From Bradyrhizobium erythrophlei (lineage in GTDB: Bacteria > Pseudomonadota > Alphaproteobacteria > Rhizobiales > Xanthobacteraceae), in assembly GCF_900129505.1 (NCBI RefSeq), contig NZ_LT670818.1, positions 3,753,001 to 3,817,000 on the forward strand: a stretch of DNA of 64,000 nucleotides, read 5' to 3'. Numbering within the stretch: the first letter of the stretch is position 1; each line of letters opens with the position of its first letter. The translations under genes and the position numbers were made by a program. Of the stretch, positions 20,956 to 29,673 are shown piece after piece. A model generated the notes under the pieces. That model was not told the DNA's origin. It ran no database searches and worked only from the letters and a program-made list of their open reading frames with translations.

Positions 20956-22010
20956 TCGGCGGCCGTCCTTTCGCCGGCGCCCGTGCTTTCCTTGCTGCCT
21001 TCCTTGGCGTCGGCGCGCTTGTCCGAATGTTCGGCGACGAAATAGATCGGACGCGCCTTCAGCTCGGAAAGAATCTTCCCGATATATTCGCCGACGATGC
21101 CGATCATGATGAGCTGCACGCCGCCGATCGTCATCAGGCCGACTACCAGCGAGGGATAGCCCGGAACCGATCTTCCGGTGGTGAAGGTCTCCCACAGGAT
21201 CGAAAGCCCGAACAGGAACGCGATGGTCGCGAGCACCACCCCGAGCAGGCTGGCAAAACGCAGCGGCGCCACCGAGAACGAGGTCAGGCCTTCGATCGAC
21301 AGCCCGATCAGCCGGCCGGGGCTGAAGGTGGTGATGCCGTGCGCGCGTGCCGCGGGTTCGTAGTCGACGCGGATCTGTCGGAAGCCGATCCAGCTTGCCA
21401 GCCCCTTGAAGAAGCGGTTGCGCTCGGGCAATTGCCGCAGCGCGGCCACCGCGCGGGGCGACAGCAGGCGGAAGTCGCCGGCATCCTCGGGGATTTTTTG
21501 CCGCGCGCCCCAGTTGATCAGCGCGTAGAAGCCGTGCACGGCAAGCCGCCGCGGAAACGACTCATTGTCGCGATGCGCTTTGGCGGTATAGACTACGTCG
21601 TAGCCGCCATCGATCCAGTGGCTGACCAGTTGCTCGACCAGATCCGGCGGATGCTGACCGTCGCCGTCCATGAACAGGACCGCGCCGCGGCGGGCATGGT
21701 CCAGTCCCGCCATCAGGGCGGCTTCCTTGCCGAAATTGCGCGACAGCGACACTACCTGGACGTCGAGCGCATCGGCCTCGAGCGAGCGCGCGACCGCAAG
21801 CGTGGTGTCGGTGCTGCCGTCATCGACATAGACGACCTCGCAGGCAAGCCCGTAGCGCTGCCGCAGCGCCTTCGCCAGATCGGTCAAGCGTCCATGCAGC
21901 GGCGCAAGTCCGGCCGCCTCGTTAAAGACGGGCACGACGATCGACAGCCCCTGCGCCGCGGCGGTGGCCGCGGTGGTGGACAGGCTAGAAACATCCGTAC
22001 CCAGCATCAT
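20952..22010 (-). CDS. GT2 glycosyltransferase, DPM1/GtrB/ArnC-like (polyprenyl-phosphate sugar synthase)
   Basis: 352 residues. A GT-A catalytic domain (LSIVVPVFNEAAGL, YVDDGSTDTT, FMDGDGQHPPDLVEQL) precedes two transmembrane helices near residues 225-285, the layout of enzymes that load a sugar from a nucleotide onto undecaprenyl phosphate (ArnC, GtrB, FlmF2). A charged, Lys/Glu-rich tail ends the protein. It is coupled to the downstream deacetylase by a 4-base overlap, like Francisella FlmF2-NaxD or the ArnC-ArnD logic. So the pair may make an amino-sugar carrier for decorating lipid A or another envelope glycan; that is inference. Confidence 0.88.
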   Translation of the reverse strand: MMLGTDVSSLSTTAATAAAQGLSIVVPVFNEAAGLAPLHGRLTDLAKALRQRYGLACEVVYVDDGSTDTTLAVARSLEADALDVQVVSLSRNFGKEAALMAGLDHARRGAVLFMDGDGQHPPDLVEQLVSHWIDGGYDVVYTAKAHRDNESFPRRLAVHGFYALINWGARQKIPEDAGDFRLLSPRAVAALRQLPERNRFFKGLASWIGFRQIRVDYEPAARAHGITTFSPGRLIGLSIEGLTSFSVAPLRFASLLGVVLATIAFLFGLSILWETFTTGRSVPGYPSLVVGLMTIGGVQLIMIGIVGEYIGKILSELKARPIYFVAEHSDKRADAKEGSKESTGAGERTAAE

Positions 22011-22088
22011 CGATCAGGTTCCAATCCCCACTACATATGGCAATTGCTGCGCTTTGTCGCCACGGGGATAAGGCCGCGCGGCTGCGCC

Positions 22089-23066
22089 TCACTGCCGCAG
22101 GAATGCCTCAAGTCTGGCAAACAGCGGATTGTCGCGATCGAGCACATAGTCGAGCGACGCCACCGACACCGTGTCGGCGCCGTGCGCGCGAAGAAAACTG
22201 CCGAGCGCGTAAAGCTGCGCCGGTGGGCAGTGCAGCGTGACCATGCCGGAAGAGGTCGGGCCGCCGAAAGGCGACACCACGCCGAACCGGTTATGGGCTT
22301 CGGCCAGCAGCGCGGCGTCGCAGCCGGCAAAGCGGGTGCGGACCTCGCGATACTTGCTGGCGCGGGCGCGTGCGGCGATGTGGTCGAGGATGACGCGCGC
22401 GGTTTCTCTGGCCTCACTCGACCAGTCGGCGTCCCTGGATGCCACGAGGTTGGCCTGGCTGCGCAGGATGACGCCGTCGTCGAGCACCTTGAGACCGTTG
22501 GCGGCGAGCGTGGCGCCCGTTGACGTGATGTCGACGATCATCTCGGCCGTGCCGACCGCCGGCGCACCTTCGGTCGCGCCGGCGCTCTCGACGATGCGGT
22601 AGTCGACGACGCCGTGGGAGGCGAAGAAGGTCCGGGTCAAATTGATGTACTTGGTCGCCACCCGCATCCGCCGGTTATGCTGGGCGCGGAAGCCGGTGGT
22701 GACGTCGTCGAGATCGGCCATGGTGCGGACGTCGATCCAGGCCTGCGGCACCGCCACCACGACATTGGCGCCGCCGAAGCCGAGGCTGTCGATCAGCAGC
22801 ACGCGCTTGTCGGCATCGGTAATGCTTTCGCGCACCAGATCTTCGCCGGTGACGCCGAGATGCACCATGCCGCGCGCAAGCTGCCAGGCGATCTCGCTCG
22901 CCGAGAGATAGGCGATCTCGACATTGTCGAGGCCCGCGATGGTGCCGCGATAGTCGCGGGCGCCGCGCGGCTTTGCCAACGCAAGCCCGGCCCGGGTGAA
23001 GAACGCTTCCGCGTTTTCCTGCAGCCGGCCCTTGGAGGGAACGGCGAGAACGAATGGCGTTGTCAT
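22089..23066 (-). CDS. hisG: ATP phosphoribosyltransferase catalytic subunit
   Basis: 325 residues; catalyses the first step of histidine synthesis, joining ATP and PRPP. Motifs: [13 protein letters not shown] at the start, the PRPP loop region [15 protein letters not shown] and GVTGEDLV. It pairs with the HisZ regulatory subunit encoded immediately upstream (ATGA overlap). HisZ-dependent HisG enzymes are usually the short type (about 210-230 residues); this one carries about 100 extra C-terminal residues. Histidine feedback would act through HisZ. Confidence 0.95.
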   Translation of the reverse strand: MTTPFVLAVPSKGRLQENAEAFFTRAGLALAKPRGARDYRGTIAGLDNVEIAYLSASEIAWQLARGMVHLGVTGEDLVRESITDADKRVLLIDSLGFGGANVVVAVPQAWIDVRTMADLDDVTTGFRAQHNRRMRVATKYINLTRTFFASHGVVDYRIVESAGATEGAPAVGTAEMIVDITSTGATLAANGLKVLDDGVILRSQANLVASRDADWSSEARETARVILDHIAARARASKYREVRTRFAGCDAALLAEAHNRFGVVSPFGGPTSSGMVTLHCPPAQLYALGSFLRAHGADTVSVASLDYVLDRDNPLFARLEAFLRQ

Positions 23067-24235
23067 GCGGAGCTCCCGCTTCCGCTCGCGCCGGGCTTGC
23101 GGCCGATTTTCGTCATCGCCTCGACCCAGACCGAGAAGCCGACCGCGGGGATCGGGGAAGGCGCGCCGAGCTGGGTCATCAGCCCGTCATAGCGCCCGCC
23201 CGCCACCAGCGGTTCGAGGCCGTTGCCCTTGGCATGCAATTCGAATTCGAAGCCGGTGTAATAATCGACGCCGCGCCCGAAAGCTGTGGAGAACCGCGTC
23301 GCCTTTGTGTCGATGCCGCGCCCGGCCATGAAGCCGATGCGGCTTTCGAACTGATCGATCGCAGCGTTGATGTCGAGTTTGGCGTCGCTGGCCAAAGCGC
23401 GCAGTTGCACGATGGCGTCGTTGGGGTCGCCGGCGATGGCGAGGAAACGCTTGATGATGCCGAGCGCGTCGCGCGGCAGGGCGCCGCCCTTCAGCGTCGA
23501 TTGCTCGAGGAAGCGGTCGGCGATTTCCGCCACCGTGCGTCCGCCGACATTGGTGGTGCCGGCGATCGACATCAGGTCGGTCACCAGCGCGAGCGCCGCC
23601 TTGCGGTCGGAACCGGCGAGCGCGGCGAGCACGCCCTCGTATTCGTTGCGGCCGGGTCCGGTCGCGAGCGTCAGCCGCCCGAGATCCTGCTCGAGAGAGA
23701 TCTTGCGGTTGAAATCCTTGATCAGCCGCCGCCGCCATACCGGATAGAGACCGAGCGCATCGATCAGCGCGTTGAACAGGGCGACATCGCCGGTGCGGAT
23801 TTCGACGTCGCTGACGCCGAACGCCAGGGTCGCCTGCAGCGCCAGCGCCAGCATCTCGGCATCTGCCGCGGCGCGATCCTGCCGTCCGAAGGATTCAATG
23901 CCGGCCTGCAGGAACTCGCTCGGCCGGCCGCCGCGATAGCGGAACACCGGTCCAAGATAGGAAAATCCCGCCGGCTGGCCGCAGCGGTCGGAGGCGAGGT
24001 AATCCCGCGCCACCGGGATGGTCAGGTCGGGGCGCAGGCACAGCTCCTCGCCGTTGGCGTCGGTGGTGAGGTAAAGGCTTTTGCGGATGTCCTCGCCCGA
24101 GAGGTCGAGAAACGGCTCGGCCGGCTGCAGGATCGCAGGCTCCGCCTGGACGTAGCCGGCCTGGGCGAACGACAATAGCAGCGCGTCCGCCCATGCGGCG
24201 GATCCGGTCGCACGAGGGGCGGCGGTCAGGGTCAT
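23063..24235 (-). CDS. hisZ: ATP phosphoribosyltransferase regulatory subunit HisZ
   Basis: 390 residues, paralogous to histidyl-tRNA synthetase but without the anticodon domain. Visible class II synthetase motifs: [16 protein letters not shown] (motif 2 region), [15 protein letters not shown] and the C-terminal VAGGRYDGL. HisZ lacks aminoacylation and instead is needed for HisG activity and histidine feedback. First gene of the hisZ-hisG pair. Start: ATG 24235 preferred; TTG 24247 lies four codons upstream in frame and neither has a strong ribosome site. A six-unit tandem repeat sits 86-149 bases upstream. Confidence 0.93.
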   Translation of the reverse strand: MTLTAAPRATGSAAWADALLLSFAQAGYVQAEPAILQPAEPFLDLSGEDIRKSLYLTTDANGEELCLRPDLTIPVARDYLASDRCGQPAGFSYLGPVFRYRGGRPSEFLQAGIESFGRQDRAAADAEMLALALQATLAFGVSDVEIRTGDVALFNALIDALGLYPVWRRRLIKDFNRKISLEQDLGRLTLATGPGRNEYEGVLAALAGSDRKAALALVTDLMSIAGTTNVGGRTVAEIADRFLEQSTLKGGALPRDALGIIKRFLAIAGDPNDAIVQLRALASDAKLDINAAIDQFESRIGFMAGRGIDTKATRFSTAFGRGVDYYTGFEFELHAKGNGLEPLVAGGRYDGLMTQLGAPSPIPAVGFSVWVEAMTKIGRKPGASGSGSSA

Positions 24236-24320
24236 CTCGAAGTCCAAATCGTCCGAAAACGGTTACCAAAGCTTGAGCTGGCGCAGCCCCTTAGCACGGC
24301 TGCCGTCGGGTTTCGACAGG

Positions 24321-24384
24321 GATCGGCCAAGGATAGCCAAGGACCGCCAAGGATAGGCCAAGGATAGGCCAAGGATCGGTCAAG
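24321..24384. repeat. Tandem 10-11-bp repeat, six units, upstream of hisZ
   Basis: Units of the form GATnGGCCAAG begin at 24321, 24332, 24342, 24352, 24363 and 24374, with two units shortened to 10 bases. It fills the space between the rsmE stop and the hisZ promoter region. It looks like a slippage-prone minisatellite. Confidence 0.9.
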
Positions 24385-24405
24385 TGCCTTAACGATCCTC
24401 GCAAA

Positions 24406-25167
24406 CTATCCGCCTACATGGTTACCGGTCCAGTCGCCCACCACGGCCTGGACCAGCGCCAGCGCCGCCACGGCGGCGGTATCCGCGCGCAGGATCCGCG
24501 GCCCCAGCGACAGAATCAGGGTTCGTGGTTGTCGCGTCAGGACCGCCCGCTCTTCCTCGGCGAACCCGCCTTCGGGACCGATCAGGACATCGATTCCGGT
24601 TCCAGCGGCGAGCTGGGCTTGCAGCGCCCGGACCGGATTGGCGACATCGGCGGCCTCGTCGCAGAAAACCAGCAGGCGCTGGCCGTCGCGCCCGCTCAAA
24701 AAGCGATCGAGCGTCACCGGCTCGGCAACGGTGGCAATGCTCAGGATGCCGCACTGCTCGGCGGCCTCGATGACATTGGCGCGCATCCGCTCGCCATTGA
24801 CCCTGGATGCCTGGGTGAAGCGGGTCAAAACCGGCTGCAGCACCGCTGCCCCCATCTCGACGGCTTTCTGCACCATGTAGTCGAGCCGGGCGTGCTTGAG
24901 CGGCGCGAAGACGTAAGCAAGGTCGGGCAGGCGGTCCTGCGGCCTTGTAGATGCGACAACGCTGAGACTGTCGGGCCGTTTGCGGCCCGCGATCGAGGCC
25001 TGCCATTCGCCGTCGCGGCCGTTGAACACCAGGATGGTATCGCCGGCGGCCAGCCGCAGCACATTGCCGAGATAGTTGCTCTGGCTGTGCTCCAGCGCGA
25101 CCGTTTCGCCGGTCGCCAGCGCGGCATCGACGAACAGCCGGGGCTGACGAAAATCGTTTTGAGGCAT
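24406..25167 (-). CDS. rsmE: 16S rRNA (uracil1498-N3)-methyltransferase
   Basis: 253 residues. An N-terminal PUA-like domain (RQPRLFVDAAL...) precedes the SPOUT methyltransferase knot. The knot motifs are plain: VLIGPEGGFAEEE and LSLGPRILRADTAAVAALAL, which bind S-adenosylmethionine. It methylates U1498 in the ribosomal decoding centre. Same strand as hisZ-hisG but separated by 170 bases with a tandem repeat. Length and order are typical for the family. Confidence 0.95.
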   Translation of the reverse strand: MPQNDFRQPRLFVDAALATGETVALEHSQSNYLGNVLRLAAGDTILVFNGRDGEWQASIAGRKRPDSLSVVASTRPQDRLPDLAYVFAPLKHARLDYMVQKAVEMGAAVLQPVLTRFTQASRVNGERMRANVIEAAEQCGILSIATVAEPVTLDRFLSGRDGQRLLVFCDEAADVANPVRALQAQLAAGTGIDVLIGPEGGFAEEERAVLTRQPRTLILSLGPRILRADTAAVAALALVQAVVGDWTGNHVGG

Positions 25168-25374
25168 GCTCGATGGTCCAGTTCCTGCGGCCTTTTAGCC
25201 CAAAGGAGGACAATTAACCCAATAAATGGTGTCCAATCGCGGCCCAACGCCGTGCTCTCGCCAAATTCCACGGGTTGTTAAGAACCGGCAGGAATCGTAA
25301 ATAGCCTCATCGGAAATCGCTCTTCCATCGGGAAGACGCTTGGGGGATCTTTGGACCTTGCCGGAGAAACAGCC

Positions 25375-25821
25375 TTGATCATCCGCCGCCTGATTGTGCC
25401 GCTGACAGTGGGCGTCGTGAGCGTCTGCGCCGGTCAGGCCTGTGCCCAAGGCGAATTCGTTAGACCGCAGTTGCAGGCGGACCCGGCGGAGGGCTGCAGG
25501 AGTGGATTTGCGTCCTTGCGTGAGGAGGCGGAGAAACGCGGCACCCTGATCAAGGCCGCAAGCGATCGCCATGCGCCTCCCGATGAGGCTTGCAAGCTGA
25601 TCGGTAACTTTGGCCAAGCCGAAACCAAGATGATAAAATATATGGAATCATACGCTGCCAAGTGCGGGATCCCGGCGCAGATCTCGGACCAGCTCAAGGC
25701 CCGGCACCGGAACACCGAGACAATGCAGAAAAAGGTCTGCGCAATGGCGCAGCGAGTGCAGGGAAGGGGACCTGCAGGCCCGACGGGAGACTTTTGGACC
25801 TTGCCGGAGAAACAGATTTGA
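25375..25821 (+). CDS. Secreted protein of unknown function, duplicate copy 1 (shortened)
   Basis: 148 residues. A signal peptide (residues 1-25, QACAQ) precedes a conserved core starting at CRSGFASLREEAEKRG and containing ASDRHAPPDEACKLIGNFGQ and KMIKYMESYAAKCGIPAQ, with four Cys. It is a paralogue of the next gene. It lacks that gene's Pro/Ala-rich linker, and its C-terminus departs after RGPAGP, where it runs into the duplicated leader of copy 2 (ending DFWTLPEKQI). The start is TTG 25375 with GGAG eight bases upstream, the same initiation sequence as copy 2. Probably the derived copy of a tandem duplication; function unknown. Confidence 0.75.
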   Translation: MIIRRLIVPLTVGVVSVCAGQACAQGEFVRPQLQADPAEGCRSGFASLREEAEKRGTLIKAASDRHAPPDEACKLIGNFGQAETKMIKYMESYAAKCGIPAQISDQLKARHRNTETMQKKVCAMAQRVQGRGPAGPTGDFWTLPEKQI

Positions 25822-26489
25822 TCATCCGCCGCCTGATTGTGCCGCTCGCCGCGGCCATCGTGATCGCCCATGCCGGTCAGGCCTTGGCGCAAAGCGCGTT
25901 TCCGGCGCCGCTGCCCAGCGGAGGCGTCATCAAGAACGATCCGGCATTTCCGCCGGTTAACGGCGCAGCCCCGTCCACCTCGGTCGGCGCTCCCCCTTCC
26001 AGTTCGTTTCCGGTGACCGGCGCAGCCCCAGTCGCCGGCTCGGCGTTCGAGCGCGGGCCGGCGCCTCCGTCGCAGGCGGGTCCCAGCGACGAGTGCATGA
26101 AGGGATTCCTGCCGCTGCGCGAAGAGGCGGAGAAGCGCGGCAAATTGATCAAGGTCGCCAGCGACCGTCATGCGCCGCCGGATGAAGCCTGCAAGCTGAT
26201 CGGAAATTTCGGCCAGGCCGAGATCAAGATGATCAAATATGTCGAGACCCACGCGGCGAAATGCGGAATCCCGCCGCAGATTTCGGATCAGTTGAAGGCC
26301 GGCCACAAGAATACCGAGAAGATGCAGAAGCAGGTCTGCGCGGTGGCGCAGCAGGCTCAGCAAAGAGGCCCGGCCGGCCCGAGCCTGAGCGACGTGCTGG
26401 GTTCGTCGGCCGCTATGCCGGAGGCCACGGCCACGAAAAAGGGCGGCAGCACGTTCGATACCCTGAACGGCAACGTCCTCACCCGATGA
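25818..26489 (+). CDS. Secreted protein of unknown function, copy 2 (full length)
   Basis: 223 residues. A signal peptide (residues 1-25, QALAQ) is followed by a low-complexity linker (about 26-88, repeats such as FPPVNGAAPS and FPVTGAAPV), then the same cysteine-containing core as copy 1 and a unique tail ending GGSTFDTLNGNVLTR. Start TTG 25818 overlaps the copy 1 stop as TTGA, with GGAG eight bases before. The conserved Cys residues in the core suggest an oxidised periplasmic fold. I recall a single full-length homologue in other Bradyrhizobium genomes, so this copy looks ancestral. No known function. Confidence 0.78.
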   Translation: MIIRRLIVPLAAAIVIAHAGQALAQSAFPAPLPSGGVIKNDPAFPPVNGAAPSTSVGAPPSSSFPVTGAAPVAGSAFERGPAPPSQAGPSDECMKGFLPLREEAEKRGKLIKVASDRHAPPDEACKLIGNFGQAEIKMIKYVETHAAKCGIPPQISDQLKAGHKNTEKMQKQVCAVAQQAQQRGPAGPSLSDVLGSSAAMPEATATKKGGSTFDTLNGNVLTR

Positions 26490-26499
26490 CCGGCATCGC

Positions 26500-27438
26500 A
26501 TGAGCGACGCGGCCGGCCGCGTTGCTGACTCCACCGGCAATTGGGTCGACAGCCATGCGCCGCGATGGTCGCGGCCGTACTTGCGTCTCTCGCGTCTCGA
26601 CCGGCCGATTGGCTCGTGGCTGTTGCTGATCCCGTGCTGGTGGTCGGCGGCGCTCGCCGCCGGCGTCGCCCACGACATCGGCCGGTTGCCCCTCGTCGTC
26701 GCGCTGTTCTTCGTCGGCGCCTTTGTCATGCGCGGCGCCGGCTGCACCTGGAACGACATCACCGATCGCGATCTCGACGCCAGGGTGGAACGGACGCGGT
26801 CGCGCCCGATTCCGGCGGGGCAGGTGAGCGTGACGCAGGCGCTTGTCTTTCTGGTCGTTCAGGCGCTGGTCGGATTGGCGGTGCTTTTGCAATTCAACCG
26901 CTTCGCCATCCTGACCGGCATCGCCTCGCTCTCCATCGTCGCGGTCTATCCGTTCATGAAGCGCATTACCTGGTGGCCGCAGATCGTGCTCGGCCTCGCA
27001 TTCTCCTGGGGCGCGCTGATGGGATTTGCGGTGACGCTGGGCCGCATCGATGCGACGGCGGCAGCACTTTACGCCGGCTCGATCTGCTGGGTGATCGGTT
27101 ACGACACCATCTATGCGCATCAGGACGCCGAGGACGACGCGCTGATCGGGGTCAAATCGACCGCGCTTCTGTTCGGCGCGCGCACGCAAGCCGCGCTGAT
27201 CGTGTTCTACTCTCTTGCGGTGGTCCTGATCGGGGCGGCGCTCGCGCTGGCCCGCGCAGGCCTGCCCGCCTGGCTCGGGCTTGCCGCGTTCGCCATCCAT
27301 CTCGGTTGGCAAATCTCGCGCCTTGAGATCGGCGATCCCGCTCTGTGCCTGCGCATCTTCAGATCCAACCGCGATGCGGGGCTGCTGCTGTTTGCAGGTC
27401 TGCTCGCGGACGCGGTGTTGCGGGCGGCGTTCGTCTAG
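26500..27438 (+). CDS. ubiA: 4-hydroxybenzoate polyprenyltransferase
   Basis: A 312-residue inner-membrane prenyltransferase of ubiquinone synthesis that attaches the polyprenyl tail to 4-hydroxybenzoate. The first Asp-rich motif is NDITDRDLDARV near residue 85 and the second is YDTIYAHQDAEDD near 203; both bind Mg-diphosphate. About eight to nine hydrophobic helices are evident. It starts 10 bases after copy 2 of the duplicated secreted protein, so it may be co-transcribed. The next gene converges on it 12 bases away. Confidence 0.95.
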   Translation: MSDAAGRVADSTGNWVDSHAPRWSRPYLRLSRLDRPIGSWLLLIPCWWSAALAAGVAHDIGRLPLVVALFFVGAFVMRGAGCTWNDITDRDLDARVERTRSRPIPAGQVSVTQALVFLVVQALVGLAVLLQFNRFAILTGIASLSIVAVYPFMKRITWWPQIVLGLAFSWGALMGFAVTLGRIDATAAALYAGSICWVIGYDTIYAHQDAEDDALIGVKSTALLFGARTQAALIVFYSLAVVLIGAALALARAGLPAWLGLAAFAIHLGWQISRLEIGDPALCLRIFRSNRDAGLLLFAGLLADAVLRAAFV

Positions 27439-27450
27439 TTTCAGGCAGCG

Positions 27451-27975
27451 TCAATCCCGCGCGATGATCTCGCGTTCGTTTCGGTGCAGGTTGGCCAGGT
27501 TGAGCAAATCGCCCGCACGCCGCCGCACCAAAAATTTCGGCCGCCGCGCGCGGATGGCGTTGTGACGACGTCGCCGTGCCGCCGGTTCGCGCAGTTTGTC
27601 CTCCGGCAATAGCGGGAGCGCGAAGATGTCGCTCCACATCTGCCAGGCGACGGCGATCTCTTCCCTGTCGGAGGAGACGCATAGCGGGATCGTCAATGAC
27701 GGATCGCGATGAACCAGCACCAGCAGCTGGGCCTCGTCGAGGCCGCGCAGGGCCACGCCGAGAAAGTCGGATACGCGAAGGTTGATCGCCATCTGCATGC
27801 CGTGCAGGGCACGGCGCAGCACGATGCGTTCGCGATCAAGTTCGATGTGCCGCACGCCGCCGTCGGCACGGATATCGTGCGCTTCGAAGCGGACGGGCAG
27901 GGAAAGAGGGTCGAGCCGCAACGCGCGACTCGACCCGGCGGGGTTGATCCCGCTTGTTGCTGTTTGACGCCTCAC
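27451..27975 (-). CDS. DUF6101-like protein of unknown function
   Basis: 174 residues from GTG 27975, reading VRRQTATSGINPAGSSR, which I recall as the usual opening of this alphaproteobacterial family. An AGGGG-type site lies upstream; ATG 28026 is an alternative longer start. The core GGVRHIELDRERIVLRR and FLGVALRGLD looks like a compact beta-rich domain. The C-terminus is very basic (RRRRHNAIRARRPKFLVRRR), suggesting nucleic-acid or membrane contact. No signal peptide. Function unknown; the family name comes from memory. Confidence 0.6.
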   Translation of the reverse strand: MRRQTATSGINPAGSSRALRLDPLSLPVRFEAHDIRADGGVRHIELDRERIVLRRALHGMQMAINLRVSDFLGVALRGLDEAQLLVLVHRDPSLTIPLCVSSDREEIAVAWQMWSDIFALPLLPEDKLREPAARRRRHNAIRARRPKFLVRRRAGDLLNLANLHRNEREIIARD

Positions 27976-28095
27976 GGCCCTTATCTCCCCGCCGGGATTA
28001 TGTTCCCGGTCGACGTGCGAGAGCATGCCAGAGCGGCTTACGAAATCGCTTAAAAAGGCTGGTTAATCAGGCGTCACTTGCACTGCATCCGCCCG

Positions 28096-28140
28096 CATGA
28101 TTGACAAGAGCTTGGCCGACATGATTGACGAGACCTTGCG
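28096..28140. repeat. Direct repeat of CATGATTGAC units
   Basis: Two 21-base units (28096-28116 and 28120-28140) match at 17 of 21 positions with a 24-base period. They lie in the intergenic region before the pmbA start. Function unknown; possibly a duplicated regulator site. Confidence 0.7.
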
Positions 28141-28272
28141 GCATAATCGAAAATCTTTGGCTTTCGACGCGGGAAAATGCTTGAAATCCCTGTGAATCGG
28201 GCACATCTGGTGTGTTCCGCGATTGGCGTCCGGGCTTGCGCCAATCCTTTCTCCATCGCCGGGATTTTGTTC

Positions 28273-29673
28273 GTGAACTCTTCACCATCTGTCGTTTCGC
28301 CGCTTTCATCCGACGCCACCAATTCCGGCCTGTTCGATCAATCCGTCCTGAGCTCGCTGGCGGAGCGGCTGGTCGAGGCGGCCAAGCGCGCGGGCGCGGA
28401 CGCCGCCGACGCGGTCGCGGTGCGCGGCGTTTCGCACGGGGTCGAGGTGCGCGACGGGCGCGTCGAGGAATCCGAGCGCTCGGAAGGCGACGATATCGGA
28501 TTGCGCGTGCTGGTGGGACAGCGCCAGGCGGTGGTTTCGACCAACGACGTCAGCGGCGACGGCATCGCCAGGCTGGCCGAACGCGCGGTCGCGATGGCGC
28601 GCGTCGCGCCCGACGACAAATATGTCGGTCTCGCCGATCCGGCATTGCTGGCGCGCGATTTTCCGGATCTCGATCTGCTCGATCCCAAGACCCCCTCGAC
28701 GGCGGAACTCGAACGCCGCGCCTGCGAAGCGGAAGCGGCCGGGCTCGCGGTCAAGGGCGTTACCAAATCCGGCGGCGCCTCGGCCTCGACCGGAATTGGC
28801 GGCATGGTGCTGGTGACCTCCACCGGCTTCCACGGTTCTTATTTGCGTTCGAGCCAGGGCATCTCGATGACGGCGATATCGGGCGAGGGCACCGGCATGG
28901 AGCGCGATTACGACTACACGTCGGCGCCGCATGCCGCCGATCTCGCCTCGCCCGAGAGCGTCGGCCGCAAGGCGGGCGAGCGCACGGTCGCGCGCGCCAA
29001 TCCGCGCAAGGTCGAGACCTGCAAGGTCCCGGTGGTGTTCGACCCCCGGATTTCCGGCTCGCTGGTCGGCCATCTCGTCGGCGCGGTGAACGGCGCCTCG
29101 ATCGCGCGCAAGACCAGTTTCCTGAAAGACCGTCTCGGCCAGCAGCTGTTTGCGAAGAACATCCGCATCATCGACGATCCCTTGCGCGTTCGCGGCTTGC
29201 GCTCGCAGACGTTCGACGCCGAGGGTGTCAAGGTGAAGAAGCTCGCCATTGTCGATGAGGGCGTGCTGACGACGTGGCTGTTGGACTGCGCCACCGCGCG
29301 CGAACTCGGCCTCGTCACCACCGGCCACGCCCATCGCGGCGTATCGTCGTCGCCCTCGCCCGGACCGTACAATCTCCACCTCGAGGCCGGCGAGCCGACG
29401 CCGGCCGAACTGATCTCGGACATCAAGCAGGGATTCTACGTCACCGACCTGATCGGCTCCGGCGTCAACGGCGTGACCGGCGACTACAGCCGCGGCGCGT
29501 CCGGCTTCTGGATCGAGAACGGCGAGATCACCTATCCGGTGAGCGAGGTGACGATCGCGGGCCATCTGTTCGAGATATTCAAATCGATGGCGCCGGCCAA
29601 CGATCTGGAATTCCGCTACGGCGTCAATGCGCCGACCGTGCGCATCGAGGGATTGACGCTTGGCGGACGTTAG
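28273..29673 (+). CDS. pmbA: TldD/PmbA family protein (TldE/PmbA type)
   Basis: 466 residues. Motifs such as GVEVRDGRVEESERSEG near the start and RGLRSQTFDAEGVKV, FYVTDLIGSGVNGVTGDYSRGASGFWIENGE near the end are typical of PmbA/TldE. PmbA forms a cytosolic heterodimer with the zinc peptidase TldD, which cleaves unfolded peptides and matures some modified peptides; the TldE side lacks the metal ligands. I chose GTG 28273 from homology of the N-terminus. An ATG at 28177 is in frame, so the start is uncertain. It overlaps the next gene by 14 bases. Confidence 0.88.
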   Translation: MNSSPSVVSPLSSDATNSGLFDQSVLSSLAERLVEAAKRAGADAADAVAVRGVSHGVEVRDGRVEESERSEGDDIGLRVLVGQRQAVVSTNDVSGDGIARLAERAVAMARVAPDDKYVGLADPALLARDFPDLDLLDPKTPSTAELERRACEAEAAGLAVKGVTKSGGASASTGIGGMVLVTSTGFHGSYLRSSQGISMTAISGEGTGMERDYDYTSAPHAADLASPESVGRKAGERTVARANPRKVETCKVPVVFDPRISGSLVGHLVGAVNGASIARKTSFLKDRLGQQLFAKNIRIIDDPLRVRGLRSQTFDAEGVKVKKLAIVDEGVLTTWLLDCATARELGLVTTGHAHRGVSSSPSPGPYNLHLEAGEPTPAELISDIKQGFYVTDLIGSGVNGVTGDYSRGASGFWIENGEITYPVSEVTIAGHLFEIFKSMAPANDLEFRYGVNAPTVRIEGLTLGGR

